The translations under genes and the position numbers were made by a program. DNA of 64,000 nt. Source: Auanema rhodensis. Taxonomy: Eukaryota > Nematoda > Chromadorea > Rhabditida > Rhabditidae. Under the pieces are notes generated by a model that was not told the origin of the DNA, did not search any database, and was given only the letters and a program-made list of their open reading frames with translations. The number at the start of each line of letters is the position of its first letter. Position 1 is the first letter of the stretch. Positions 1 through 10,789 of this stretch are shown one piece after another. The stretch covers positions 9,920,001-9,984,000 of the forward strand of contig OZ059899.1 of assembly GCA_964057225.1 (NCBI GenBank), written 5' to 3'.

Positions 1-3000
1 GATTTTTCTACGATTACATAAAACTCTCGTTTGATATACAAAAAGGAGAGGAATAACGTTTCCAGGATATCAATGATATCGAAACTAGTGATATTGTAGA
101 AAAATGTAATGTCAGCTCCATAGTTTTTCTCTTAATTTCTCTCATCACAATAGTCTTAGTTTTTTTTCATAAGAGTTTCTGAAATCTTAGTTGAACAAGG
201 CAGTATATATTTTTTTCTGGAATTCGAAAGCATTTGGGATGGAAATTAGAACGAAAAGAACTAGTTTTTTCTATTTTAAAACAAACAATAATAAACAAAA
301 TGAAAAGATTGTTAGATATCCAATTTAAACTTATACATTTACTTCGATAAAGAGCCTATTAGTTTGAAATTTTATGTCTTACAGTTCTCCAACAGAACAG
401 ACTGATCCTGATTGCTCTATGATTACATAAAACTCTCGTTTGATATAAAAGCATATTGGATAGAAATTTCGAAAGCATTTTGGATGGAAATTAGAACGAA
501 AAGAACTAATTTTTTCTATTTTAAAACAAACAATAATAAACAAAATGAAAAGATTGTTAGATATCCAATTTTAACTCATACATTTACTTCGATGAAGAGC
601 CTATTAGATTGAAATTTTATGTCTTACAGTTCTCCAACAGAACAGACTGATCCTGATTTCTCTATGATTTCATGAAACTCTCGTTTGATATACAAAAAGG
701 AGAGGAATAACGTTTCCAGGATATCAATGATATCGAATCTAGTGATATTGTAGAAAAATGCAATGTCAGCTCCATAGTTTTTCTCTTAATTTCTCTCATC
801 ACAATAGTCTTAGTTTTTTTCATAAGAGTTTCTGAAATCTTAGTTGAACAAGGCAGTATATATTTTTTTCTGGAATTCGAAAGCATTTGGGATGGAAATT
901 AGAAAGAAAAGAACTAGTTTTTCCTACTTTAAAACAAACAATAAGAAATAAAATGAAAAAGATTGTTAGATATCCAATTTAAACTTATACATTTACTTCG
1001 ATAAAGAGCCTATTAGTTTGAAATTTTATGTCTTACAGTTCTCCAACAGAACAGACTGATCCTGATTTCTCTATGATTACATAAAACTCTCGTTAGAAAT
1101 ACAAAATAGAGAGGAATAACGTTTCCAGGATATCAATGATATCGAATCTAGTGATATTATAGAAAAATGTAATGTCAGCTCCATAGTTTTTCTCTTAATT
1201 TCTCTCATCACAATAGTCTTAGTTTTTTTTCATAAGAGTTTCTGAAATCTTAGTTGAACAAGGCAGTATATATTTTTTTCTGGAATTCGAAAGCATTTGG
1301 GATGGAAATTAGAAAGAAAAGAACTAGTTTTTCCTACTTTAAAACAAACAATAAGAAATAAAATAAAAAAGATTGTTAGATATCCAATTTAAACTTATAC
1401 ATTTACTACGATAAAGAGCCTATTAGTTTGAAATTTTATGTCTTACAGTTCTCCAACAGAACAGACTGATCCTGATTTTTCTACGATTACATAAAACTCT
1501 CGTTTGATATAAAAGCATATTGGATAGAAATTTCGAAAGCATTTTGGATGGAAATTAGAACGAAAAGAACTAGTTTTTTCTATTTTAAAACAAACAATAA
1601 TAAACAAAATGAAAAGATTGTTAGATATCCAATTTAAACTTATACATTTACTTCGATAAAGAGCCTATTAGTTTGAAATTTTATGTCTAACAGTTCTCCA
1701 ACAGAACAGACTGATCCTGATTGCTCTATGATTACATAAAACTCTCGTTAGAAATACAAAATAGAGAGGAATAACGTTTCCAGGATATCAATGATATCGA
1801 ATCTAGTGATATTGTAGAAAAATGTAATGTCAGCTCCATAGTTTTTCTCTTAATTTCTCTCATCACAATAGTCTTAGTTTTTTTTCATAAGAGTTTCTGA
1901 AATCTTAGTTGAACAAGGCAGTATATATTTTTTTCTGGAATTCGAAAGCATTTGGGATGGAAATTAGAAAGAAAAGAACTAGTTTTTCCTACTTTAAAAC
2001 AAACAATAAGAAATAAAATGAAAAAGATTGTTAGATATCCAATTTAAACTTATACATTTACTTCGATAAAGAGCCTATTAGTTTGAAATTTTATGTCTTA
2101 CAGTTCTCCAACAGAACAGACTGATCCTGATTTCTCTATGATTACATAAAACTCTCGTTAGAAATACAAAATAGAGAGGAATAACGTTTCCAGGATATCA
2201 ATGATATCGAATCTAGTGATATTGTAGAAAAATGTAATGTCAGCTCCATAGTTTTTCTCTTAATTTCTCTCATCACAATAGTCTTAGTTTTTTTTCATAA
2301 GAGTTTCTGAAATCTTAGTTGAACAAGGCAGTATATATTTTTTTCTGGAATTCGAAAGCATTTGGGATGGAAATTAGAAAGAAAAGAACTAGTTTTTCCT
2401 ACTTTAAAACAAACAATAAGAAATAAAATAAAAAAGATTGTTAGATATCCAATTTAAACTTATACATTTACTACGATAAAGAGCCTATTAGTTTGAAATT
2501 TTATGTCTTACAGTTCTCCAACAGAACAGACTGATCCTGATTTTTCTACGATTACATAAAACTCTCGTTTGATATAAAAGCATATTGAATAGAAATTTCG
2601 AAAGCATTTTGGATGGAAATTAGAACGAAAAGAACTAGTTTTTTCTATTTTAAAACAAACAATAATAAACAAAATGAAAAGATTGTTAGATATCCAATTT
2701 AAACTTATACATTTACTTCGATAAAGAGCCTATTAGTTTGAAATTTTATGTCTTACAGTTCTCCAACAGAACAGACTGATCCTGATTGCTCTATGATTAC
2801 ATAAAACTCTCGTTTGATATAAAAGCATATTGGATAGAAATTTCGAAAGCATTTTGGATGGAAATTAGAACGAAAAGAACTAGTTTTTCGATTTTAAAAC
2901 AAACAATAATAAACAAAATGAAAAGATTGTTAGATATCCAATTTAAACTTATACATTTACTTCGATAAAGAGCCTATTAGTTTGAAATTTTATGTCTTAC

Positions 3001-5157
3001 AGTTCTCCAACAGAACAGACTGATCCTGATTTCTCTATGATTACATAAAACTCTCGTTTGATATAGAAGCATATTGGATAGAAATTTCGAAAGCATTTTG
3101 GATGGAAATTAGAACGAAAAGAACTAGTTTTTTCTATTTTAAAACAAACAATAATAAACAAAATGAAAAGATTGTTAGATATCCAATTTTAACTTATACA
3201 TTTACTTCGATGAAGAGCCTATTAGATTGAATTTTTATGTCTTACAGTTCTCCAACAGAACAGACTGATCCTGATTTTTCTACGATTACATAAAACTCTC
3301 GTTTGATATACAAAAAGGAGAGGAATAACGTTTCCAGGATTTCAATGATATCGGAACTAGTGATATTGTAGAAAAATGTAATGTCAGCTCCATAGTTTTT
3401 CTCTTAATTTCTCTCATCACAATAGTCTTAGTTTTTTTTCATAAGAGTTTCTGAAATCTTAGTTGAACAAGGCAGTATATATTTTTTTCTGGAATTCGAA
3501 AGCATTTGGGATGGAAATTAGAAAGAAAAGAACTAGTTTTTCCTACTTTAAAACAAACAATAAGAAATAAAATGAAAAAGATTGTTAGATATCCAATTTA
3601 AACTTATACATTTACTTCGATAAAGAGCCTATTAGTTTGAAATTTTATGTCTTACAGTTCTCCAACAGAACAGACTGATCCTGATTGCTCTATGATTACA
3701 TAAAACTCTCGTTTGATATAAAAGCATATTGGATAGAAATTTCGAAAGCATTTTGGATGGAAATTAGAACGAAAAGAACTAATTTTTTCTATTTTAAAAC
3801 AAACAATAATAAACAAAATGAAAAGATTGTTAGATATCCAATTTTAACTTATACATTTACTTCGATGAAGAGCCTATTAGATTGAATTTTTATGTCTTAC
3901 AGTTCTCCAACAGAACAGACTTATCCTGATTGCTCTATGATTACATAAAACTCTCGTTTGATATAGAAAAAGGAGAGGAATAACGTTTCCAGGATATCAA
4001 TGATATCGAATCTAGTGATATTGTAGAAAAATGTAATGTCAGCTCCATAGTTTTTCTCTTAATTTCTCTCATCACAATAGTCTTAGTTTTTTTTCATAAG
4101 AGTTTCTGAAATCTTAGTTGAACAAGGCAGTATATATTTTTTTCTGGAATTCGAAAGCATTTGGGATGGAAATTAGAAAGAAAAGAACTAGTTTTTTCTA
4201 TTTTAAAACAAACAATAATAAACAAAATGAAAAGATTGTTAGATATCCAATTTAAACTTATACATTTACTTCGATAAAGAGCCTATTAGTTTGAAATTTT
4301 ATGTCTTACAGTTCTCCAACAGAACAGACTGATCCTGATTTTTCTATGATTACATAAAACTCTCGTTTGATATACAGAATAGAGAGGAATAACGTTTCCA
4401 GGATATCAATGATATCGAATCTAGTGATATTGTGGAAAAATGTAATGTCAGCTCCATAGTTTTTCTCTTAATTTCTCTCATCACAATAGTCTTAGTTTTT
4501 TTTTCATAAGAGTTTCTGAAATCTTAGTTGAACAAGGCAGTATATATTTTTTTCTGGAATTCGAAAGCATTTGGGATGGAAATTAGAAAGAAAAGAACTA
4601 GTTTTTCTTACTTTAAAACAAACAATAAGAAATAAAATGAAAAAGATTGTTAGATATCCAATTTAAACTTATACATTTACTTCGATAAAGAGCCTATTAG
4701 TTTGAAATTTTATGTCTTACAGTTCTCCAACAGAACAGACTGATCCTGATTTCTCTATGATTACATAAAACTCTCGTTTGATATACAAAAAGGAGAGGAA
4801 TAACGTTTCCAGGATATCAATGATATCGAATCTAGTGATATTGTAGAAAAATGTCATGTCAGCTCCATAGTTTTTCTCTTAATTTCTCTCATCACAATAG
4901 TCTTAGTTTTTTTTCATGAGAGTTTCTGAAATCTTAGTTGAACAAGGCAGTATATATTTTTTTCTGGAATTCGAAAGCATTTAGGATGGAAATTAGAAAG
5001 AAAAGAACTAGTTTTTCCTACTTTAAAACAAACAATAAGAAATAAAATGAAAAAGATTGTTAGATATCCAATTTAAACTTATACATTTACTTCGATAAAG
5101 AGCCTATTAGTTTGAAATTTTATGTCTTACAGTTCTCCAACAGAACAGACTGATCCT
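1..5157 (+). repeat. Mixed L and S block, left end
   Basis: Unit order is L S L L S L L S S S L S L L L, with unit starts at 1, 410, 655, 1064, 1474, 1719, 2129, 2539, 2784, 3028, 3273, 3683, 3928, 4337 and 4748. Four L units (1064, 1719, 2129 and nearby) carry a divergent start, 'cgttagaaatacaaaatag', instead of 'cgtttgatatacaaaaagg'. L-L-S trimers of about 1065 bp are visible here (655-1718 and 1719-2783). The first L unit has an S-like 3' half ('agaacgaaaag', 'aataataaac'), so it is a hybrid. There is no gene in this stretch. Confidence 0.9.
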
Positions 5158-5355
5158 GATTTCTCTATGATTTCATAAAACTCTCGTTTGATATACAAAA
5201 AGGAGAGGAATAACGTTTCCAGGATATCAATGATATCGAATCTAGTGATATTGTAGAAAAATGTAATGTCAGCTCCATAGTTTTTCTCTTAATTTCTCTC
5301 ATCACAATAGTCTTAGTTTTTTTTCATAAGAGTTTCTGAAATCTTAGTTGAACAA

Positions 5356-5428
5356 GGCCGCGTGGCGCAATGGATAACGCGTCTGCCTACGGAGCAGAAG
5401 ATTGTAGGTTCGAATCCTGCCGTGATCG
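5356..5428 (+). tRNA. tRNA-Arg-ACG: tRNA-Arg (ACG), copy 1, acceptor-stem variant
   Basis: This 73-nt cloverleaf has no intron and no encoded CCA. The anticodon stem TCTGC/GCAGA closes the loop CTACGGA, giving anticodon ACG at positions 34-36. In eukaryotes A34 becomes inosine, so the tRNA reads CGU, CGC and CGA. The T arm is GTAGG-TTCGAAT-CCTGC. Box A is TGGCGCAATGG and box B is GGTTCGAATCC, both good Pol III matches. The acceptor stem GGCCGCG pairs with the 3' strand except that this copy has A at position 70 (5425) where the others have G, leaving a C3-A70 mismatch. Discriminator is G73. It may be a weakened copy. Confidence 0.9.
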
Positions 5429-5432
5429 TAAA

Positions 5433-5439
5433 TTTTTTT
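5433..5439 (+). terminator. Pol III T7 terminator of tRNA copy 1
   Basis: A run of seven T on the coding strand begins five bases after the tRNA 3' end, as expected for RNA polymerase III termination. The same run at the same distance follows every tRNA in the window. Confidence 0.85.
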
Positions 5440-6373
5440 CATTTCACTTGTCATTCATAAAAATCGAATTTATCTTCTTCAACGATTTGTTTTGCAATGT
5501 GTCATAAGAATTTCATAGTTGAACAAAACGTTTTTTAAGAAGTTTTTTTGTTGTCAACATATATATTTTCCTGGAATTCGAAAGCATTTGGGATGGAAAT
5601 TAGAAAGAAAAGAACTAGTTTTTCCTACTTTAAAACAAACAATAAGAAATAAAATGAAAAAGATTGTTAGATATCCAATTTAAACTTATACATTTACTTT
5701 GATAAAGAGCCTATTAGTTTGAAATTTTATGTCTTACAGTTCTCCAACAGAACAGACTGATCCTGATTTCTCTATGATTACATAAAACTCTCGTTTGATA
5801 TACAAAATAGAGAGGAATAACGTTTCCAGGATATCAATGATATCGAATCTAGTGATATTGTGGAAAAATGTGATGTCAGCTCCATAGTTTTTCTCTTAAT
5901 TTCTCTCATCACAATAGTCTTAGTTTTTTTTTCATAAGAGTTTCTGAAATCTTAGTTGAACAAGGCAGTATATATTTTTTTCTGGAATTCGAAAGCATTT
6001 AGGATGGAAATTAGAAAGAAAAGAACTAGTTTTTCCTACTTTAAAACAAACAATAAGAAATAAAATGAAAAAGATTGTTAGATATCCAATTTAAACTTAT
6101 ACATTTACTTCGATAAAGAGCCTATTAGTTTGAAATTTTATGTCTTACAGTTCTCCAACAGAACAGACTGATCCTGATTTCTCTATGATTTCATAAAACT
6201 CTCGTTTGATATACAAAAAGGAGAGGAATAACGTTTCCAGGATATCAATGATATCGAATCTAGTGATATTGTAGAAAAATGTAATGTCAGCTCCATAGTT
6301 TTTCTCTTAATTTCTCTCATCACAATAGTCTTAGTTTTTTTTCATAAGAGTTTCTGAAATCTTAGTTGAACAA

Positions 6374-6446
6374 GGCCGCGTGGCGCAATGGATAACGCGT
6401 CTGCCTACGGAGCAGAAGATTGTAGGTTCGAATCCTGCCGTGGTCG
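6374..6446 (+). tRNA. tRNA-Arg-ACG: tRNA-Arg (ACG), copy 2, intact
   Basis: This is a complete 73-nt tRNA with all seven acceptor pairs, counting G2-U71 and G5-U68 wobbles. The D stem has three pairs, and the anticodon and T stems have five pairs each. The conserved bases T8, A14, G18, G19, T54, T55, C56 and A58 are present. It is identical by eye to copies 3, 4 and 5. Boxes A and B are intact and a T7 terminator follows. Nothing in the sequence argues against it being transcribed, although the heterochromatin-like context might silence it. Confidence 0.95.
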
Positions 6447-6450
6447 TAAA

Positions 6451-6457
6451 TTTTTTT
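6451..6457 (+). terminator. Pol III T7 terminator of tRNA copy 2
   Basis: Seven T residues, five bases after the tRNA end. Confidence 0.85.
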
Positions 6458-7390
6458 CATTTCACTTGTCATTTATAAAAATCGAATTTATCTTCTTCAA
6501 CGATTTGTTTTGCAATGTGTCATAAGAATTTCATAGTTGAACAAAACGTTTTTTAAGAAGTTTTTTTGTTGTCAACATATATATTTTCCTGGAATTGGAA
6601 AGCATTTGGGATGGAAATTAGAAAGAAAAGAACTAGTTTTTTCTATTTTAAAACAAACAATAATAAACAAAATGAAAAGATTGTTAGATATCCAATTTAA
6701 ACTTATACATTTACTTCGATAAAGAGCCTATTAGTTTGAAATTTTATGTCTTACAGTTCTCCAACAGAACAGACTGATCCTGATTTCTCTATGATTACAT
6801 AAAACTCTCGTTTGATATACAAAATAGAGAGGAATAACGTTTCCAGGATATCAATGATATCGAATCTAGTGATATTGTGGAAAAATGTAATGTCAGCTCC
6901 ATAGTTTTTCTCTTAATTTCTCTCATCACAATAGTCTTAGTTTTTTTTTCATAAGAGTTTCTGAAATCTTAGTTGAACAAGGCAGTATATATTTTTTTCT
7001 GGAATTCGAAAGCATTTAGGATGGAAATTAGAAAGAAAAGAACTAGTTTTTCCTACTTTAAAACAAACAATAAGAAATAAAATGAAAAAGATTGTTAGAT
7101 ATCCAATTTAAACTTATACATTTACTTCGATAAAGAGCCTATTAGTTTGAAATTTTATGTCTTACAGTTCTCCAACAGAACAGACTGATCCTGATTTCTC
7201 TATGATTACATAAAACTCTCGTTTGATATACAAAAAGGAGAGGAATAACGTTTCCAGGATATCAATGATATCGAATCTAGTGATATTGTAGAAAAATGTA
7301 ATGTCAGCTCCATAGTTTTTCTCTTAATTTCTCTCATCACAATAGTCTTAGTTTTTTTTCATAAGAGTTTCTGAAATCTTAGTTGAACAA

Positions 7391-7463
7391 GGCCGCGTGG
7401 CGCAATGGATAACGCGTCTGCCTACGGAGCAGAAGATTGTAGGTTCGAATCCTGCCGTGGTCG
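7391..7463 (+). tRNA. tRNA-Arg-ACG: tRNA-Arg (ACG), copy 3, intact
   Basis: The 73-nt sequence is identical by eye to copy 2: anticodon ACG in loop CTACGGA, box A TGGCGCAATGG, box B GGTTCGAATCC and discriminator G73. The full acceptor stem is retained. It lies 1017 bp after copy 2, in step with the T-L dimer. Confidence 0.95.
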
Positions 7464-7467
7464 TAAA

Positions 7468-7474
7468 TTTTTTT
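7468..7474 (+). terminator. Pol III T7 terminator of tRNA copy 3
   Basis: Seven T residues, five bases after the tRNA end. Confidence 0.85.
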
Positions 7475-10400
7475 CATTTCACTTGTCATTTATAAAAATC
7501 GAATTTATCTTCTTCAACGATTTGTTTTGCAATGTGTCATAAGAATTTCATAGTTGAACAAAACGTTTTTTAAGAAGTTTTTTTGTTGTCAACATATATA
7601 TTTTCCTGGAATTCGAAAGCATTTGGGATGGAAATTAGAAAGAAAAGAACTAGTTTTTCCTACTTTAAAACAAACAATAAGAAATAAAATGAAAAAGATT
7701 GTTAGATATCCAATTTAAACTTATACATTTACTTCGATAAAGAGCCTATTAGTTTGAAATTTTATGTCTTACAGTTCTCCAACAGAACAGACTGATCCTG
7801 ATTTCTCTATGATTACATAAAACTTTCGTTTGATATAAAAGCATATTGGATAGAAATTTCGAAAGCATTTTGGATGGAAATTAGAACGAAAAGAACTAGT
7901 TTTTTCTATTTTAAAACAAACAATAATAAACAAAATGAAAAGAATGTTAGATATCCAATTTAAACTTATACATTTACTTCGATAAAGAGCCTATTAGTTT
8001 GAAATTTTATGTCTTACAGTTCTCCAACAGAACAGACTGATCCTGATTTCTCTATGATTACATAAAACTCTCGTTTGATATACAAAATAGAGAGGAATAA
8101 CGTTTCCAGGATATCAATGATATCGAATCTAGTGATATTGTGGAAAAATGTGATGTCAGCTCCATAGTTTTTCTCTTAATTTCTCTCATCACAATAGTCT
8201 TAGTTTTTTTTCATAAGAGTTTCTGAAATCTTAGTTGAACAAGGCAGTATATATTTTTTTCTGGAATTCGAAAGCATTTGGGATGGAAATTAGAAAGAAA
8301 AGAACTAGTTTTTTCTATTTTAAAACAAACAATAATAAACAAAATGAAAAGATTGTTAGATATCCAATTTAAACTTATACATTTACTTCGATAAAGAGCC
8401 TATTAGTTTGAAATTTTATGTCTTACAGTTCTCCAACAGAACAGACTGATCCTGATTTCTCTATGATTACATAAAACTCTCGTTTGATATACAAAATAGA
8501 GAGGAATAACGTTTCCAGGATATCAATGATATCGAATCTAGTGATATTGTGGAAAAATGTAATGTCAGCTCCATAGTTTTTCTCTTAATTTCTCTCATCA
8601 CAATAGTCTTAGTTTTTTTTTCATAAGAGTTTCTGAATTCTTAGTTGAACAAGGCAGTATATATTTTTTTCTGGAATTCGAAAGCATTTGGGATGGAAAT
8701 TAGAAAGAAAAGAACTAGTTTTTCTTACTTTAAAACAAACAATAAGAAATAAAATGAAAAAGATTGTTAGATATCCAATTTAAACTTATACATTTACTTC
8801 GATAAAGAGCCTATTAGTTTGAAATTTTATGTCTTACAGTTCTCCAACAGAACAGACTGATCCTGATTTCTCTATGATTACATAAAACTCTCGTTTGATA
8901 TACAAAAAGGAGAGGAATAACGTTTCCAGGATATCAATGATATCGAATCTAGTGATATTGTAGGAAAATGTAATGTCAGCTCCATAGTTTTTCTCTTAAT
9001 TTCTCTCATCACAATAGTCTTAGTTTTTTTTCATGAGAGTTTCTGAAATCTTAGTTGAACAAGGCAGTATATATTTTTTTCTGGAATTCGAAAGCATTTA
9101 GGATGGAAATTAGAAAGAAAAGAACTAGTTTTTCCTACTTTAAAACAAACAATAAGAAATAAAATGAAAAAGATTGTTAGATATCCAATTTAAACTTATA
9201 CATTTACTTCGATAAAGAGCCTATTAGTTTGAAATTTTATGTCTTACAGTTCTCCAACAGAACAGACTGATCCTGATTTCTCTATGATTACATAAAACTC
9301 TCGTTTGATATACAAAAAGGAGAGGAATAACGTTTCCAGGATATCAATGATATCGAATCTAGTGATATTGTGGAAAAATGTAATGTCAGCTCCATAGTTT
9401 TTCTCTTAATTTCTCTCATCACAATAGTCTTAGTTTTTTTTTCATAAGAGTTTCTGAAATCTTAGTTGAACAAGGCAGTATATATTTTTTTCTGGAATTC
9501 GAAAGCATTTGGGATGGAAATTAGAAAGAAAAGAACTAGTTTTTCCTACTTTAAAACAAACAATAAGAAATAAAATGAAAAAGATTGTTAGATATCCAAT
9601 TTAAACTTATTCATTTACTTCGATAAAGAGCCTATTAGTTTGAAATTTTATGTCTTACAGTTCTCCAACAGAACAGACTGATCCTGATTTCTCTATGATT
9701 ACATAAAACTCTCGTTTGATATACAAAATAGAGAGGAATAACGTTTCCAGGATATCAATGATATCGAATCTAGTGATATTGTAGAAAAATGTAATGTCAG
9801 CTCCAAAGTTTTTCTCTTAATTTCTCTCATCACAATAGTCTTAGTTTTTTTTTCATAAGAGTTTCTGAAATCTTAGTTGAACAAGGCAGTATATATTTTT
9901 TTCTGGAATTCGAAAGCATTTGGGATGGAAATTAGAAAGAAAAGAACTAGTTTTTCCTACTTTAAAACAAACAATAAGAAATAAAATGAAAAAAATTGTT
10001 AGATATCCAATTTAAACTTATTCATTTACTTCGATAAAGAGCCTATTAGTTTGAAATTTTATGTCTTACAGTTCTCCAACAGAACAGACTGATCCTGATT
10101 TCTCTATGATTACATAAAACTCTCGTTTGATATACAAAATAGAGAGGAATAACGTTTCCAGGATATCAATGATATCGAATCTAGTGATATTGTGGAAAAA
10201 TGTAATGTCAGCTCCATAGTTTTTCTCTTAATTTCTCTCATCACAATAGTCTTAGTTTTTTTTTCATAAGAGTTTCTGAAATCTTAGTTGAACAAGGCAG
10301 TATATATTTTTTTCTGGAATTCGAAAGCATTTGGGATGAAAATTAGAAAGAAAAGAACTAGTTTTTCCTACTTTAAAACAAACAATAAGAAATAAAATGA

Positions 10401-10705
10401 AAAAGATTGTTAGATATCCAATTTAAACTTATACATTTACTTCGATAAAGAGCCTATTAGTTTGAAATTTTATGTCTTACAGTTCTCCAACAGAACAGAC
10501 TGATCCTGATTTCTCTATGATTACATAAAACTCTCGTTTGATATACAAAAAGGAGAGGAATAACGTTTCCAGGATATCAATGATATCGAATCTAGTGATA
10601 TTGTAGAAAAATGTAATGTCAGCTCCATAGTTTTTCTCTTAATTTCTCTCATCACAATAGTCTTAGTTTTTTTTCATAAGAGTTTCTGAAATCTTAGTTG
10701 AACAA

Positions 10706-10778
10706 GGCCGCGTGGCGCAATGGATAACGCGTCTGCCTACGGAGCAGAAGATTGTAGGTTCGAATCCTGCCGTGGTCG
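10706..10778 (+). tRNA. tRNA-Arg-ACG: tRNA-Arg (ACG), copy 4, intact
   Basis: This is a complete 73-nt gene identical by eye to copies 2 and 3, with intact internal promoter boxes and acceptor stem. It sits 3315 bp downstream of copy 3. Confidence 0.95.
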
Positions 10779-10782
10779 TAAA

Positions 10783-10789
10783 TTTTTTT
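10783..10789 (+). terminator. Pol III T7 terminator of tRNA copy 4
   Basis: Seven T residues, five bases after the tRNA end. Confidence 0.85.

Larger units (their letters stand above)
5158..5764 (+). repeat. T unit 1 (607 bp), tRNA-bearing satellite unit
   Basis: The first 198 bp match the start of an L unit up to 'agttgaacaa'. A 73-bp tRNA follows, then 131 bp of flank found only in T units (5429-5559), then the unit rejoins the L sequence at 'tatatatttt' and 'ggaattcg'. The flank contains a second, shorter copy of the sequence just upstream of the tRNA: 5502-5526 resembles 5324-5355, with a 7-base gap. It also has an imperfect inverted repeat between 'gttgaacaaaa' (from 5519) and 'tttgttgtcaac'. 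Confidence 0.92.
6176..6781 (+). repeat. T unit 2 (606 bp), hybrid with S-type 3' half
   Basis: The layout is the same as T unit 1, with the tRNA 198 bp from the unit start. After the tRNA flank, the 3' half carries S-type markers ('ttttttctatttt', 'aataataaacaaaatg') in place of the L-type 'ttcctacttt' and 'aataagaaat'. It has also lost the EcoRI site, reading 'ggaattgg' near 6591 where other units read 'ggaattcg'. It looks like a T/S recombinant. Confidence 0.88.
7193..7799 (+). repeat. T unit 3 (607 bp)
   Basis: This is a standard T unit with L-type sequence on both sides of the tRNA block. It is followed by an S unit at 7800, which ends the run of alternating T and L. Confidence 0.92.

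Noticed and set aside
190-240. TATA-like stretch 'gtatatat' in L units as a Pol II promoter
   Set aside because: AT-rich sequence gives such matches freely, and no gene follows within the unit.
412-612. Short reading frames of 60-74 codons that recur in many S and L units (for example 412-612 on +, 19383-19601 on -)
   Set aside because: They are by-products of repetition. The frame changes with one-base T-run differences between otherwise equal units, many units lack the frame, and there is no domain, signal peptide or membrane pattern. AT-rich satellite commonly yields such frames.
5356-5428. tRNA-derived SINE
   Set aside because: The tRNA is full length with a normal acceptor 3' strand and an immediate T7 terminator. 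There is no tRNA-unrelated body ending in a simple tail and no variable target-site duplication; every copy sits at the same place in the unit.
6537-6722. 61-codon frame across the T-unit 2 flank
   Set aside because: It exists only in this hybrid unit and is broken in the other six T units, so it is chance.
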